Source: Madurella fahalii (lineage: Eukaryota > Ascomycota > Sordariomycetes > Sordariales). From it: a DNA stretch of 64,000 bases. A program made the translations under genes and the position numbers. This document shows, in pieces, positions 1-11,182 of this stretch. The notes beneath the pieces are model-generated. The model was not told where the DNA came from, ran no database searches, and saw only the letters and a program-made list of their open reading frames with translations. Each line of letters starts with the position of its first letter. Position 1 is the first letter of the stretch. The stretch spans positions 186,001 through 250,000 of the forward strand of contig CM056879.1 of NCBI GenBank assembly GCA_029876055.1. The letters run 5' to 3'.

Positions 1-204
1 GTCAATAATGTTGCCTACTACGCCGCCATATGGGACAAGGCGGCTACACCCGCGTGGCAGGCACGCCACGGCTTGACCGCCGCTCAGTACCAGAGCGAGT
101 TTAACAAGCTAGTTGGTCAGGGTTACCGCCTCAGTGTTGTCAGTGGGTATACTCTCAACTCAAACCAGGATCGCTTTGCGGCTATTTGGGTCAAGAACAC
201 CTAG
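1..204 (+). CDS. 3' end of a tandem-repeat (BTRD1-type) protein, partial
   Basis: An open frame runs from the first base to a TAG stop, giving 67 residues with no start in the window. It contains the pattern WQARHGLTAAQYQSEF followed by LVGQGYRLSVVSGY and ends in FAAIWVKNT. This W-x-x-R-H-x-L/M-T-x-x-Q-Y...L-x-x-x-G-Y-R...RFAAIW pattern is typical of the bacterial tandem repeat domain (BTRD1), which in fungi occurs in several copies in polyglycine-hydrolase-like secreted serine peptidases. Only one complete repeat and the end of a preceding one are visible, so the catalytic beta-lactamase-like part, if any, lies left of the window. Family assignment is from memory of the repeat pattern; the full protein function is not established. 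Confidence 0.6.
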   Translation, partial: VNNVAYYAAIWDKAATPAWQARHGLTAAQYQSEFNKLVGQGYRLSVVSGYTLNSNQDRFAAIWVKNT

Positions 205-301
205 ATTCGGCTGCTTTTGCGAGAAAGGGAACTGGATAGTCGCCATGTTTATTCGAGGACCGAGGCTTGTCGTTCAGGGGTTAATTGGGAAGAGCGATAG
301 A

Positions 302-322
302 GAGGAGAGAGAGAGAGAGAGA
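302..322. repeat. (GA)n microsatellite
   Basis: A short AG/GA dinucleotide run lies about 100 bp downstream of the partial gene's stop codon, probably in its 3' untranslated region. Confidence 0.8.
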
Positions 323-2865
323 TGAACAGGACGACAGCTAAGTTGTGAGGGTGTGGGAAAACTGCAAAGATCTTTGTGGCCTGCCGTGTTACCTTCAGGA
401 TCTCAATTGCATATCAGCTCGGCATTTCGGCTTGTAACAGCCAGTGGTGGCTATGGTGGGCAGCTCGGATTTGACTACCTTCGGTACCTTACGGTTGTTT
501 TAGATTAGGCATCATAGACCGGGTTATTGGCATGCGAAATGGGCCTATTTCTTTATATCAGAATACTTACATGTCATATTGGGGTTGCCATCTATAGTGT
601 TCTCTCTATCTGCGCTGTCATCTTCTCTAACAATTGCCTCCCCGTCCCAGCCATACTGCGTCAGTCGCTAATCATGCTATATATTTGGGTAACTCACTGC
701 TGCAAGTTGTTGCTACCCTATCTTACCCAAAGGCCTACAGGCCGACACCGCTGGAGGTAAGACTAGACCCGTTCTTGGCGGCAACTACCTTACACATTCA
801 CATGCTTCTGATTCATCTGCCCATTCAATGGGCTACTCCGAGAGAGGAGAATGCGGGGTTCACGGCATTACCGTGGTCTATCAGAGACTTAACCTCTGGC
901 ACAGACCCTACAAATATGGAGCCGGTGGTTTGAGGTTTGCGAACGCTTCTCAAAGATTGGGGAATCGAAGAATGCGGCGGATTCTAACGGCGATAATGCT
1001 GTTGTTCGTATGGCTCTCCATCCTCTAAGCACAACGACGATTGCCGTCAAGCATTTTCGTTCATCGCAATATCCAGAGCAGATTTGATGTTACTAATTTG
1101 CTACAGTTCTTGTTGGCCCATTTGTAGTCGACTTGAAGTTGAACATTTGCGGTTATTGCCGTTGCAAATAGACGTATTTACTATCCATGTCCTGCCCTAT
1201 GTAGCGTACTGTGCAAGATCTTTCGAATCAGCGGCTTCGTGCAATCACAGCTCCAACTTGTCAATAATTGAGTCCCGCCACATGCAAAGCCAAGCTACCG
1301 AACCCAAGGCCGGTTAAGGCATGCACTTCGGGGGGGGGACTACTCGAACTCGAACCCGAACCCGAACTTTGGAGGGCCGGTCTTGGACGCGGGCGCGGCA
1401 GGGCTAGGAAAGATGTGTGAAAGCAAAAACCCCCCCCCCCCCCCCACAACCAAAAAAATAAAAAATAAAAATAAAAATATAGAATAAACGGGAATAGGGT
1501 ATACAGAGAAACAGAAAAGAGATATTCCAAGACCGAGTGCTGCCCCGCGGGCCAACCCGATGGGACAGGTCCCACCTTGCAGAAATGGCATCGGGGCTTG
1601 AGGCCAGAAGCAGCAAGTGGGGCCCGACCTCCCCGCAAGGTTTCCCCAACAGCCTGCCAACCTTACCTTATCCAACCCCCGCAGCGCTTGGGTATGTACA
1701 GTACCAAGGAACCTTCCCCAGACTCGCGCGAACCTCCCTCAGTGGCGGCCACGTTGTTAGCAGGGACCTGCCCCGCCTTTCCGCCCGTCAATCCCGTCAA
1801 CCGACGACATGGACCCAGTCAATGCAGCAAGCTTTACGCTACCTGGAGAAATCACGGGCAGCGGCAGTTGCGGCCGTTCAGACCGTCCACTGCAAAAATT
1901 GCCTACCACGATGTGGGTTTGTACCGGAACCTGTGGGTAATCTGAATCCGTCTCTGGGCAGTCTGGGCTCCATTACGATGTCGTCTCAACAGAAAACCCT
2001 TCCTTTCTTCCCAACCCACGATCATTTCGCGTGCCCTGTTTCGTTTAATAGAGTTGGCGCCGCTTTCGCAACCCCTTACAGGTCACCGCCGTTTCTGGAG
2101 GGGCGGGAGGGTAGCAACGATCGTCCTGCCTGCGTATCTGCACTAAATTACCTGCCGAGGCTTGCCTTTAGCGCCAGGTACCAAAAGCTTCTCTCACATG
2201 TCTTGCTCAGGCTGTGTTGCTGAGGGCGGCACAGGTGGCTGCCAGGCCCGGTTTCTGCATCCTTATTCCTGTCGCGACCTGTGCCGTGTGCTGCGTGATA
2301 CCGGCAATGCGACACTGGCTTCACCGTGCTGTCAGTCGCCCATAACGGGCCCCTCCCACCATTCCATCCTTACAATTCCCCGTTCCTTTCCCCATAGGGA
2401 CGCGGAAAGCGGGAATGGGCGTTACGTAGTACGCGGCACATGGTTGGCAAGAGCCGCCGCCGATGGAACACCCCGCGCATTCAGAGCTCGCAAATGGTGC
2501 CCCAAAGGGAGGACGCCCGGCGCTGCTCTTCGGGCGCTTGCCCGTCCTGTCCATATCTCCATGACGCCGCCTGGTCAGCTGGTCCGGTGCGGAGCGCGCC
2601 ATCCAGCCAAGGCCGTGCCAAGTATGTAGGCCGGTCCCGTTCCTTAGAAGTCTAAGTTTGTGAGCCAGGGTCCTTGGTGTTGTGACGGTGATACCAACTG
2701 CGCCCCTGGAGGATTCTGGACCGACCTGTGGATCGACATGAGCCGCGGGGATACTATATTATAAGGGTCTGCTTGTCTTCCCTCTCCAGGAACGTCGGGC
2801 TATAGTCAGGGAACCCCGTCTCCTTCCCCGTCTCCTCCCCCATCAGCGCCGCCATCTCAAGCATC
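323..2865. other. Intergenic region, no gene recognised
   Basis: About 2.5 kb without a recognisable gene. Open frames here (the longest, 1537-2223 on the plus strand, begins with GTG) have no family pattern and no convincing splice structure. The stretch holds a 16-base C run at 1430-1445 followed by an A-rich segment (1451-1492), and an imperfect hexamer repeat (CGAACC/CGAACT) around 1345-1370. A TATA-like CTATATTATAAG sits at about 2753-2764, roughly 100 bp before the lipase start, and may belong to its promoter. Confidence 0.5.
1430..1492. repeat. Poly-C tract plus A-rich low-complexity tract
   Basis: Sixteen consecutive C residues (1430-1445) are followed by CACAACC and then by runs of five or six A separated by single T residues. 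It is simple low-complexity sequence with no coding signal. Confidence 0.85.
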
Positions 2866-4663
2866 ATGAAGGGCTTCTCAACTATCCTCACCGCGGCGCT
2901 CCTTGGCCGGGTTGCCGCTGCGCCGCCGGAGCCGCCTGCCAAAGTGGTTGAGCAGAGGGCCGCTCCGACGGTCACCATCTCTGCGGGTACCATCATCGGC
3001 TCAAGCCGTCTGGCCACCGAGGCCTTCAACGGCATCCCTTTTGCCCTCCCGCCTGTTGGACCCTTGCGACTCAAGCCGCCCGTCAGGCTCAACTCAACCA
3101 TCGGCGTCTTCGATGGCTCTGGGATCGCCCCAGCCTGCCCGCAGTTCCTTGCCGATACGGACTCGAACGAGTTCCTCGCCAAGGTCATTGATACAGTCGC
3201 GGGCTTGCCCTTCTTCCAGAAGGCGCTCAAGATCAGTGAAGACTGCCTAACCATCAATGTTATACGGCCCAAGGGCACCAAGGCCGGCGATAAGCTGCCC
3301 GTCTTGTTCTGGATTTTTGGCGGCGGCTTCGAGGTGAGTAACTGATACCCGGATCCCTATGCACCTCTTGTCACCGGGTGCTGATTAGGGGCTGCAGCTT
3401 GGATGGACCTCAATGTACGATGGCGGCCCGCTGGTCACGAATGCCATCCAAATGGGCAAACCCTACATCTTCGTGGCCGTCAACTACCGGGTCGGCGGTT
3501 TCGGTTTCATGCCCGGCAAGGAAATCCTCAATGATGGTGCTTCCAACCTCGGCCATCTCGACCAACGTATGGGCCTCGAGTGGGTTGCTGACAATATTGC
3601 CGCTTTCGGTGGTGACCCTGACAAGGTGACCATCTGGGGGGAGTCTGCCGGTGCTATTTCCGTCCTCAATCAGATGGCCCTCTATGACGGCAATAACAAA
3701 TACAACGGGAAACCCCTGTTCCGTGCCGCTATTATGAACTCCGGCAGCATTGTTCCCGCGGATCCGGTTGACTGTCCCAAGGGTCAGGAGATCTACAACG
3801 CGGTCGTAGCCAAGGCCGGTTGCGCGGGTGCCGCGGACACGCTGGCTTGTCTCCGCGCCCTCCCCTACGAGAAGTTCCTTGATGCTGCGAACTCGGTCCC
3901 TGCAATTCTATCGTACAACTCTGTTGCCCTCTCATATCTGCCTCGGCCCGACGGCAAGGTCCTAACCAAGAGCCCCGACGCCTTAATTCTCGAGGGCAAC
4001 TATGCGGCCGTGCCCATGATCATAGGCGACCAGGAAGACGAGGGCACCCTTTTCTCGCTCTTCCAGTCCAATATCACGACGACCGACCGGCTCGTAAGCT
4101 ACCTCGGGGACCTTTTCTTCCATGGCGCCAGCCGAGAGCAGCTCGCCGGTCTCGTCGCCAAGTATCCCGCCCAGTCCTGGGAGGGATCGCCATTCCGCAC
4201 TGGCCTGCTAAATGAAATTTACCCCGGCTTCAAGAGGATTGCCGCCATCCTCGGTGATCTCGTCTTCACTCTGACTCGTCGTGTCTTCCTCGAGTATGCC
4301 GTCAAGGTCAACCCGGCGGTTCCAGCGTGGTCGTACCTCGCCAGTTACGACTATGGCACCCCGATCTTAGGCACCTTCCACGGTAGCGACCTCCTGCAGG
4401 TCTTTTTCGGCATCCTGCCGAACTACGCAAGCAAGAGCATCCAGAGCTTCTACGCCAATTTTGTGTACAACATGGACCCCAACGATTCGTCGGGCGGCAC
4501 CAACAGCCGGGGCAGCAAGGTAAACGAGAAGTGGCCTCAGTGGACCGGCGAGCAGCGGACGCTGATCCAATTCTATGCCAACCGGAACGAGTATCTCGAG
4601 GACGACTTCCGGTCAGAGGCGGCCCAATATATTGCGGAACACGTGAATGAACTGCATATCTAG
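2866..4663 (+). CDS. Secreted type-B carboxylesterase / lipase
   Basis: Two exons, 2866-3333 and 3398-4663; the 64-bp intron has a GTGAGT donor, CTGAT branch and GCAG acceptor, and restores FELGWTSMYDGG. The product is 577 residues, with an N-terminal signal peptide (about residues 1-18, ending in VAAA). It belongs to the alpha/beta-hydrolase carboxylesterase family (Pfam COesterase), nearest in pattern to Candida rugosa-type lipases. The oxyanion-hole GGGF is present. The triad is visible: Ser239 in GESAG, Glu371 in GDQEDEGT and His484 in FHGSDLLQVF. It should hydrolyse ester bonds of lipids or plant esters outside the cell. The ATG is the first in frame and directly precedes the signal peptide. 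Exact substrate cannot be told from sequence. Confidence 0.93.
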
Positions 4664-5202
4664 GTTTTCTGGGAAGTGTTTGTCGATATCAAGTACATAA
4701 TGGTGGAATAACTATAGCGGGAGTTGTACACATGGGTGGGATAAAGTACCTTATAGGTGATGGTTGACGGACATGTGATGAGGATACGAATAATCCGGGC
4801 CGAGTACGGCTCTGGCTCGCATACCCCTGGAGGAGTTGATGATACGAATAATTCAATGTGTTGATCAGTCTAAAGATGAAATAGGTATAGAGAGTTGCAT
4901 CTGCCACTGGTGCGTACCCTGATCATGACATTTGACTGTATTAATTAAAGCGTAAAATGGGAAAGGTAACAACAACAGACCGAAGTAAATTGATGGTTGT
5001 CCATCCACTAGACTTTTATTGGTAATCACAGGGGCACTTCAAACTTTCGGAGACTTTATCACAGTGGCTCGGGCCTGATTAGGCCGGTTGAGCTCATGTA
5101 CAAAACCATGTCGGGTAACGAGGCCAGCCAGTCTCCAGAAATCATCCCCAACAAACCGCACGACGCTTTCTAGCCGGATGAAGCCAGTCAGCATTGGTCA
5201 TA
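4664..5202. other. Intergenic region
   Basis: About 540 bp between two plus-strand genes, holding the lipase 3' end and the promoter of the next gene. No RNA gene or conserved frame was seen. Confidence 0.5.
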
Positions 5203-6098
5203 ATGACAGGAGACGCAGTCCTCGTCCTGGGCGCAACCGGTCCCTCAGGGATCTGTCTCCTGCGTGAGCTCCTGCACCGCAAACACCGCGCCATCGCCTA
5301 CGTCCGAAGCCCGTCCAAGATCCCAGACGATCTCAAATCCAACCCCTTGCTCGAGGTAAGTACGCAAACAACCCGCCCTTTCTGACGATCGCGTCGTTTT
5401 TTTTTTTTTTCTTCCAAACCAGAGCCCAGCACCTAACTGCAGTGCCCGCGCCCTCTCGAACCCAGATCGTCCACTCCCGCATCGACCACCACCCCTCGCT
5501 CTCCCAAGCCCTCTCCCGCGCCCGCGCCGTCATCTCCTTCCTCGGCCCCTCCCCGCAAACCGTCCTGGGCACGCTCACGCTTTTCGCATGGCTCGGACCG
5601 CCGCTGCCCTACCCGGCCTATTATGCCGACGACATCCTCCCGCTGATGCAAACGCACGGGGTACGGCGCATCCTGGCACTGTCGACCCTCTCGGCGACCG
5701 TCAGCGATGAGGACGATCCCCGGGGCGAAGGAGATCGGTTTGTCCTGAGTAGGTGGTTTGCAAGGGTGCTGGTGAAGGTGGTCGTGCCAAAGGCCTACTG
5801 GGCCATGGTCGGGATTGCGCGGGTGTTTGGAGAGTTAAGGGGGCGGGAGGGGGTGGACTTGGACTGGACCGTGTTTAGAGTGCCGATGTTACTGGGCGGG
5901 GCGGATGACGAGAGTTGGAGGAAGGAGAGGGATGAGGAGAAGGGGGTGTATGCTGGGCCGATCCGGCGTGGGGTTTGGAAGGGGGTAATCGGGAGGGCGA
6001 GGTTGGCGAGGTGGTGCGTGGATTGGCTCGAGACGGGTGGCGATGGGGAGTGGAAGGGAAGGATGCCGGCTGTTTGTGATGCTAGTAGGGACAGGTAG
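5203..6098 (+). CDS. NmrA-like NAD(P)-binding protein
   Basis: Two exons, 5203-5355 and 5466-6098, with a 110-bp intron (donor GTAAGT, acceptor CCCAG) containing a 12-base T run. The product is 261 residues. The N-terminus VLVLGATGPSG is the glycine-rich dinucleotide loop of extended/atypical short-chain dehydrogenases (NAD(P)-binding, NmrA-like). It is followed by the basic AYVRSPSK segment expected of an NADP-preferring Rossmann fold and by AVISFLGPSP. The middle reads MQTHGVRRILALSTLSAT, the usual sensor/oxidoreductase strand, but no YxxxK catalytic pair is obvious, so a redox-sensor or reductase role is possible. The start is the only ATG directly before the Rossmann strand. It converges on the PDI-like gene 242 bp away. 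Confidence 0.85.
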
Positions 6099-6340
6099 GA
6101 GTGGCACTCAATGGGGTGGGTGGGTTGGTTGACTCCCGTGGCAGTCCCGTCGTTTGGAATCCCAAGTTGATACAGTGGGATAATTCAGGTATTTAGGAAG
6201 CGATGTTGTGATTGCTGTTGTGCTTCACGTTAGCTCTCTCCCGCTCAGCTCCTATTCCACGTTGCCAATCGGCTAATTGTTCATTTAGGTAAGGTATGCT
6301 AGGTACGCAGCATGTACATTTCTGTCGTCCTTGACAAATT

Positions 6341-7612
6341 TTACAGCTCATCATGAGTTGCTCTGTCTGGTTTCCATGCCTGCACCTTCCCCTGAATGAT
6401 GTCAACGAGGAACGCTTCCACTGCGTTAGCAGAAATCCTCTCCTTCCTTGTGTAAGGGAAAATGTCGCCATTGTTTGGGTTTTGTACCGACAGCCCCCTT
6501 GAGCCACGCTTGACACCCATCATCTCAACTGCGTCGGCGTACTCATTCACATCGGCCGTAACAAAGTGCAGATACTCCTCGTATTTCTTTGCAAGCGGCC
6601 GCATTTCTGCAACATATGCCTCTCTATCTCCGTCGTTGCGTACGAAATAATAGACCAAGCTCTTCCTGGTCTGTTGAGGAGTGTCAGTTGCCTTTTACCT
6701 ATTAGTAGTTACTTTGACCCGCACACCCACCTCGTAGAAAGATAACTCGTTCCGTCTCGTCATCTCGGGTATCAGAGGCGTTGAACACAGATTGATAAAT
6801 GCCTCTACGGATGCGGAGCTGGAGAGTTCTACTGTTGTGCGATGCATACCATCAACGTTGTTGTAGCACTCGAGTGTCGGCAGCTGCTGTTTCTTTTGTT
6901 GCGCACCGATAGCTAGGGCGAATGAAAAGCGGTCGCGGTACTTCCGGGCAACCGAAGTGAAGCTTTCCAACAGATGCTTATTGTCGGATGGGAAATAACC
7001 GATTAATACGACATCATCAATGTCCTGAAACTTCGTTGCGTTATGTCCGTCGATGCGCGACACCACCGGCCGACTGGCCCTCTGCAAGAAGCCTAGAATT
7101 GATGAAGCTTTGCGCGGACCTCGGTAGCGGCTTTGCTTGCCGTCCGGCTTATGCAGACGGATCGCTGGAAAAGAAAATACTCCTGATTGGCGACAGCGCG
7201 CTGCTTCGCTCGAGCAGTCAACACTGAGAACCTTTTCGCGCCTTTCGGTACTTTGTACCATTCCCCATTCTGGTTCGAGAGCTTGGCTGTTTTCACTGGT
7301 GCAAGTGAGCATTTTTACTATCCCTGGTGAATGTATCCCCCGATCACCTACTCGCTTGGCTGTCGCCAGGCCATTGTTAATTAGTTCAACGTGCCGTTTC
7401 TACGCCGGAACCCAGGAGGGCTTACCAGGACATCTAGAGGCAGTGTTAGCGCACTTATTGACTTCACCAAGGGTAGGAGACTAACAAGCAACGAGAGTCT
7501 GGTCGTTCGACTTTATTGCTGCGTCAAAGGCCTCAGCGCCTTCGCAATGGTGCCATGCCAGTGCTCTGGATAGCACCATCAACAGCGGGTAGCGGAACAG
7601 GATGGATCTCAT
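6341..7612 (-). CDS. ER-resident PDI-like thioredoxin-fold protein with HDEL
   Basis: Three exons on the minus strand: 7612-7486, about 7323 (or 7317) to 6731, and 6670-6341. Both acceptors for exon 2 keep frame, giving 349 or 347 residues. Residues 1-19 (MRSILFRYPLLMVLSRALA) form a signal peptide. The protein ends in THDEL, an HDEL retention signal, so it should sit in the ER lumen. The first thioredoxin-like domain reads AFDAAIKSNDQTLVA, then TSENSQALEPEW where a PDI has APWCGHCKALAPEY, and later FPAIRLHKPDG and YRGPR. The CxxC active site is therefore absent. Later parts (DDVVLIGYF, then RKSLVYYFVRND) match PDI b and b' domains. A chaperone or client-binding role without disulfide exchange is inferred. 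The exon 1 donor GTTAGT is weak, so the first junction is the least certain. Confidence 0.8.
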
Positions 7613-8039
7613 GTTTTGGGATTGTTAAGGGTGAAAAAATGGGAAGGAGGACCAGGAACCGGACGGCATTTCAATCTCGGACTTCCCACGGCGAGTTCGC
7701 AACGATGAAGTGGTGAGGGCGGCTCAGCAAGGGACACGGGTTGAAATACCCAACGTAGATTTTACGATCCTGCAGGGGTGCATGACCTGGGACGAAGATC
7801 TTCGGGAACGTGACGGAACCGCCCCTGAGATGCCCAAAGGAGCTTTGACGCTGCGCAACACGCTGTGTTTCATCTACCAAATGTTTGTCATGATCATCTG
7901 ATATGCGTGCCGGCTTCCGAACCAGCGCAGGCCAGCGGGAACCGATAAGACCGGCGCCGTCCTCTAATTCTATGGCGCCCGAAAAAACGGTTAAGATACT
8001 TACCTGACCTAATGACGTTACCGCTAGGAATCGAGAACT
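7613..8039. other. Divergent intergenic region
   Basis: About 430 bp between the minus-strand PDI-like gene and the plus-strand oxygenase gene. It must hold both promoters. No clear TATA box or other element was recognised. Confidence 0.5.
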
Positions 8040-8944
8040 ATGCCTTCAATACCATCACTGATCTCAACATTTGGCATTATTGCGGCGCTCCGGTATGCGC
8101 CTGCGTATGCCGGTGATGGTCAACAACCACTTCGAGATTCGTTAGCGCCGGGTAGCGGCTACGTCTGCGAGCACCCGCCGCATAACATCCGCATGGTCTC
8201 GCATTCTCCTCTGGTCATCTACATCCAGAACTTTATCACCGCCGAAGAGCGTGCCCACTTACAGAGACTAACGTACGCTCTTCGTCTTCGGCGCTAACCG
8301 TGCACCGCAGCTGCTAACCCTCCCGATGCAGGAAAGACACGTTTATCCGCAGTGGTGTCACCTCCAACAGCAAGCACAGCCAAAACAACCACAACAGCGC
8401 CCGCCGCACTTCCCAGTCCACCACGCTCCCCCCAGGCGACCCCGTCGTCTCCTGTATCGAATCTCGCGCGCTGCTCTTCCAAGGCTACGACACCCCCCGC
8501 TCGCACCTCGAACCCCTCCAGCTCGTCAAGTACCGGCCAACAGAACACTATCATTTCCACACGGACTGGTTCACCTCTCCCGCCCATAGCTCCACTTCAC
8601 AGGGAGGCAACCGAGTGTCATCTTTCTTTGCATACATTCACGTGGCCAACGACACCACAGGGGGAGGGACCAATTTCCCGCGCTTGGAGGTCCCCGCTGA
8701 TGAGAGGTGGTGTGAGGAAGGAATACTTGACTGCGACGAGCCGTGGGAGAGGGGGGTGACCTTTCGGCCGGTGGAGGGCAACGCGGTGTATTGGGTCAAT
8801 CTGTTGCCCGGACATGACAGGAGCGGGAGGAGGATGGGGGATGAGAGGACGCTGCACGCAGGATTGCCGGTGACCGGAGGAGGGAAGATTGGGATGAATA
8901 TCTGGACAAGGGAGGGCCCGGTTGGGGAGAGGGGGGATTTATAA
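8040..8944 (+). CDS. Prolyl 4-hydroxylase-like 2OG-Fe(II) oxygenase
   Basis: Two exons, 8040-8272 and 8332-8944, joined over a 59-bp intron (GTACGC donor, GATGCAG acceptor; CTAAC branch). The product is 281 residues. Residues 1-24 look like a signal peptide or membrane anchor. The oxygenase domain has the iron ligands His154 and Asp156 in HFHTDWF and His253 in TLHAGLPV, with Lys263 ten residues later as the 2-oxoglutarate-binding base, followed by MNIWTRE. This is the full ligand set of the P4Hc family (prolyl 4-hydroxylase alpha-subunit homologues). It likely hydroxylates proline or a related residue in the secretory pathway; the substrate is unknown. Both N-terminal QNFITAEE and the C-terminal NIWTRE fit the family. 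Confidence 0.9.
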
Positions 8945-9195
8945 AGGGGGTGGAATCGGACCTGGCGTTATGGTTGGGAGCTCCGAACGCAACCGAGACA
9001 GAGTTGGAAGGGCATCCCGCGCGGCTGCTTGCCATTCCGTACTACCAGAAGTTCCCGTAGTTATATGTATGGATGGAAATTATCTAATGCTCCTCTACCT
9101 TCTGAAGCCTGGCTCTTCTGCCCCGCCACTAGAGACCTAGGTGTTTCCTTACAGTCTGACTAGATGTAGTGTCTTCTTTGTACAGTGTATTTTAA

Positions 9196-11182
9196 CTAGC
9201 ACGCTCCTACAATGTGCTGCGTGTCTCTCGGAGTTTCACCCACGGTTACCACCCCATCTCCGCAATTGTAATACTGGTTCATCCAGACCGTGTCAGACTG
9301 CTGATCAAAAACCACTGTCATCATCGGTTAGCGAAAAGAGTCGAGAGAATGGAAACGAAGAAAACGGATAAAATCAACGAGAAGAGTGTGTGCGCGCGAG
9401 AGCAAGTGAGAGTGAGAGTGGGAGTGAGAGTGAGAGAGAATAGTACTCACAATAAGCCCCTCTGATGAAGGTATCCCCCAGCACGAAATTCGTCGAACCC
9501 ACATCGGCCGGCTGCACCCCCAGCATGCAATGACCCGGATACTGTTGGTATATAAAGTCTTTGTAGCGGACATTAATGACCATGCGGCCCCTGTTGAAGC
9601 CGAAATCGACGGTGCCGCTCTTTTCGCGCCAAGAGCAGTCGACTATGTAGTTGCCTTGGCTGTCGATGGTGGCCTCGAACTGCTGCCCAATCACATCGAC
9701 GAGGTCTTCGCGAATGTATGACAGCGTTGAACCGGTGTCAATCAGGGTCGGCATGACGAAGGTGTCGCGGTGTGTGTAGATGACGGCATGCTCGCCTGGT
9801 TTGGTCATACCCACTGAGGTTACGTTGACCCAGTATCTGGTTGGTGTTAATCCTGGTCCCGGCTGGATTTGGGGAGGCGTTCACAGATGCTTACTGGATC
9901 CACCTTGGGTCTTGCTCAGAGATGGGAGGCCAGATGGGAACTGGCTCCAGGTGGCCGGCAAACTTCCACCTGTTGACGCCACCAAAGATGATCTCGCCTG
10001 GTCTCGTAAGCTAAACCACTCCACGTAGATAGCGATTCAGAGGTCTTACTGAACCCATCCCGATCCCCACCTAACCCCAGACTAAAGATTGGTGCCGATA
10101 TCATCTTTTGCGCTACCATCAGGTTCAGCACACTCGGGTAATTGATGGAATAGGGGTACGCATATCCCAGCCCGAGGATGCCGGAGAAGGTGTAGGTACT
10201 ATCGCTGGCGACGGCGAACTGAACTTGAGGTATCTGGAACACTTGAGCGTAGTCAGTCATCCTGCTGTAGACTGTCCTGTTCGATCTTGCTGAAGTAACC
10301 AACTCACTTGCTATGCTCATGATATCGGACCAATAGCTCCCCCTCACTGCGCCAGTACCGTAGGTTACGGCAAAATTACCACCCACGTACATGGACGAGT
10401 TTGACTTGTTGGGGTAATAGTAGCCGTGGCTCTCACAGATGGCTTCCGAAGCCGACGTCTTACACCTGGGGTTTACCCACAGCTCATATGAGCCCGTATC
10501 TATGAAAACCTTGATCTTCTGGGGCGGAGTCCCAATTTCCACTGCGAAAATGAGGTTGCGTGTTAGTAACAGTAACGGCTTTAGGGCGTAGGTAATACTA
10601 ACACTGGATTATGTAGGCGATGCCTCCTAACTCTTCCAGGCTCGACCATCCCCATCGCCTGTGGGTCTGGGCTTGTCGGCGCGCTGGTGGCTGTGGTGTT
10701 GCCGACAAGGTGGTCGATTGAGTCGACATGGCCTTGGTTACCGTTGACAGGGATGACGCCGTAGGGGCAAAGAATGGGGGTCGATTGGGAACGTTGATCG
10801 AGGGGGTAGGAAAAGATGGCCATGGCGGCGATGGCTGCCCAGGGAAACCGGGCTGTATTGTGGGCCAAGTACGCGGCGTTTGCTGCGAGCGTGTGCCAGT
10901 CGGTTGGAAAGGCGAGGAAGAGCCGGGCCACGGCCACGGCCCTGGAAACCCTGGTGGCGGTGACCAATGCCAGCCCCAGGGCCATCTTCCTGTTCCATTG
11001 AACTTGTGCCTAGATATGGGCATCCGAACATAGCGTGTGTTTCCCCGAGCACCAACTTGATCTCCGTTGCCAACCTCGGCCAACCTCGCACTGCTGTTGA
11101 TCGGCGGATGAGTGTTAGGGAGAACAGCGCCATGGCATACTGCAACGAACAGCAGAATGCACAAGAAGGCGTCGTGAAGCAT
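9196..11182 (-). CDS. Pepsin-like aspartyl protease (family A1)
   Basis: Six exons on the minus strand: 11182-10603, 10541-10308, 10241-10050, 9997-9895, 9836-9451 and 9314-9196, all phase-compatible, giving 537 residues. A signal peptide covers about residues 1-18. Residues 60-150 are rich in Pro and Trp, an odd low-complexity prosegment. The two catalytic aspartates are Asp208 in FIDTGSYELW and Asp403 in LIDTGSTLSY. ILGLGYAYP, EIIFGGVNRWKF and VLGDTFIRGAY are the expected pepsin landmarks. The last intron (9450-9315) contains a GAGTGA repeat. No GPI signal is evident at the C-terminus, which ends IVGAC, so a secreted or vacuolar enzyme is more likely than a yapsin. Length is above the usual 400 because of the prosegment. 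Confidence 0.92.
9405..9440. repeat. GAGTGA-type simple repeat inside a protease intron
   Basis: Repeats of GTGAGA/GAGTGG lie inside the last intron of the aspartyl protease, next to its donor site. On the gene's strand they read as a CTCTCA pyrimidine-rich tract. Confidence 0.8.

Noticed and set aside
1537..2223. 228-codon plus-strand frame in the left intergenic region
   Set aside because: It starts with GTG rather than ATG, follows a poly-C/A-rich tract and has no recognisable domain or splice signals.
300..3000. Transposon or IS-like element in the long left intergenic region
   Set aside because: No terminal inverted repeats, target duplications or transposase/reverse-transcriptase motifs were seen.
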